In this document: positions 63,620 through 64,000 of the stretch, piece by piece
How positions within the stretch are numbered: position 1 is the first letter of the stretch
Layout of the letters: every line of letters begins with the position of its first letter
Origin: Pseudopedobacter sp037968815
GTDB lineage: Bacteria > Bacteroidota > Bacteroidia > Sphingobacteriales > Sphingobacteriaceae
Reading direction: 5' to 3'
NCBI GenBank assembly: GCA_037968815.1
Contig: JBBKWF010000006.1
Coordinates: 1 to 64,000, forward strand
Length of the DNA: 64,000 nucleotides
Made by a program: the position numbers and the translations under genes
Notes under the pieces: generated by a model
Database searches by the model: none
What the model was told of the DNA's origin: nothing
The model's input: the letters and a program-made list of their open reading frames with translations, nothing else

Positions 63620-64000
63620 ATGAAAAAATTTTACTCAACAATTTTGGGCTTAGCTATAGTAGCAAGCTTAAACTCAACAGCGAAAGCTCAAATTACCATT
63701 GATGGCACTTTTACAGATTGGGATGCTGTTGCATTTACAACCAACACGGGCGGCGGAATGTTAACTGGCCTTAAAACCTCAGCCGATGCCACAAACATTT
63801 ATTTCTATGTTGAAGCCACTTCCAGTTACGCTTCTGGAACCTTGCGTGTTTATATAGATGGAGATAACGACCCATCAACAGGTCTTGCTTCATGGCAATA
63901 TGGAAATGCTACAGGATCAGGAGCTGATTTCATATACGAAGGACCAATTACAACCGAAGCTAGTATTTTTAGTCATACGGGTGCCGGTGGAGGATGGGGA
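63620..64000 (+). CDS. Secreted CBM9-like protein (partial, runs off right edge)
   Basis: 127 residues visible. Signal peptide (MKKFYSTILGLAIVASLNS... ending AKAQ, about 1-24). The mature part starts ITIDGTFTDWDAVAF and continues VYIDGDNDPSTG and GADFIYEGP, paralogous to the C-terminal half of the preceding PKD lipoprotein. Probably another surface or periplasmic glycan-binding protein of the locus. Its C-terminal content is outside the window. Confidence 0.8.
   Translation, partial: MKKFYSTILGLAIVASLNSTAKAQITIDGTFTDWDAVAFTTNTGGGMLTGLKTSADATNIYFYVEATSSYASGTLRVYIDGDNDPSTGLASWQYGNATGSGADFIYEGPITTEASIFSHTGAGGGWG

Overview
The window is a low-GC chromosomal segment from a Bacteroidota bacterium. 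It most resembles the Sphingobacteriaceae (Pedobacter-like). The evidence is a SusC/SusD pair with an N-terminal STN domain driven by an ECF sigma/FecR module, Bacteroidota-only families (DUF4175, DUF4286, DUF4861, DUF2652), TAnnTTTG-type -7 promoter boxes, and an almost complete absence of Shine-Dalgarno (SD) sequences. The assignment rests on family recognition and was not tested by any search.

Layout. 1-1896 (minus) is the 5' part of a secreted collagen-like Gly-X-Y protein running off the left edge. 2359-4383 (plus) holds a LutB-type iron-sulfur protein and an SprT-like metalloprotease. 4729-18063 (minus) is the core translation/transcription block: tRNA-Thr, Tyr, Gly, Thr, tuf, tRNA-Trp, secE, nusG, rplK, rplA, rplJ, rplL, rpoB, rpoC, the same order as the E. 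coli thrU-tyrU-glyT-thrT-tufB / secE-nusG-rplKAJL-rpoBC region. 18239-19973 (minus) holds hpf, a XerC-type recombinase and rpsU. 20080-24333 (minus) is a lipoprotein/sensor kinase/response regulator operon whose S9-peptidase-like lipoprotein has lost its catalytic serine and histidine. 24492-29331 (plus) carries a TPR protein, DUF4286, rfbC, an RluF-type pseudouridine synthase and egtB. A lone OmpA-like lipoprotein follows (minus), then DUF4175, an anti-sigma-type ATPase and ybeY (plus).

35047-44274 (minus) holds an NHL-propeller/GH32 fusion, msrA, egtD, a giant metallophosphatase/kinase-like/outer-membrane-barrel protein and a propeller lipoprotein. egtB and egtD make a split ergothioneine pathway, with msrA beside egtD. 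At 44321-46127 an HD-domain protein with a Pycsar-effector-type membrane module converges with a DUF2652 protein that carries class III nucleotide cyclase signatures; the two genes overlap at their 3' ends. 46476-53715 (plus) reads as an amino-sugar locus: a NagB-PIG-L fusion, a phosphohexomutase, a NahK-like sugar-1-kinase, DUF4861 and a LacI regulator. 54191 to the right edge (plus) is a polysaccharide-utilisation-type locus: ECF sigma, FecR, SusC, SusD, a DUF4874/DUF4832 lipoprotein, a PKD lipoprotein and the start of a paralogous secreted CBM9-like protein.

The items most worth following up are the catalytically dead peptidase wired to a two-component system, the phosphatase/FAM20-like kinase/barrel fusion, the cyclase-like plus HD-PycTM pair, the GH32 enzyme lacking its usual acid/base residue, the self-contained GlcNAc salvage route implied by the nagB locus, and the rare SD sequences in front of hpf, rpsU and the DUF4832 gene.
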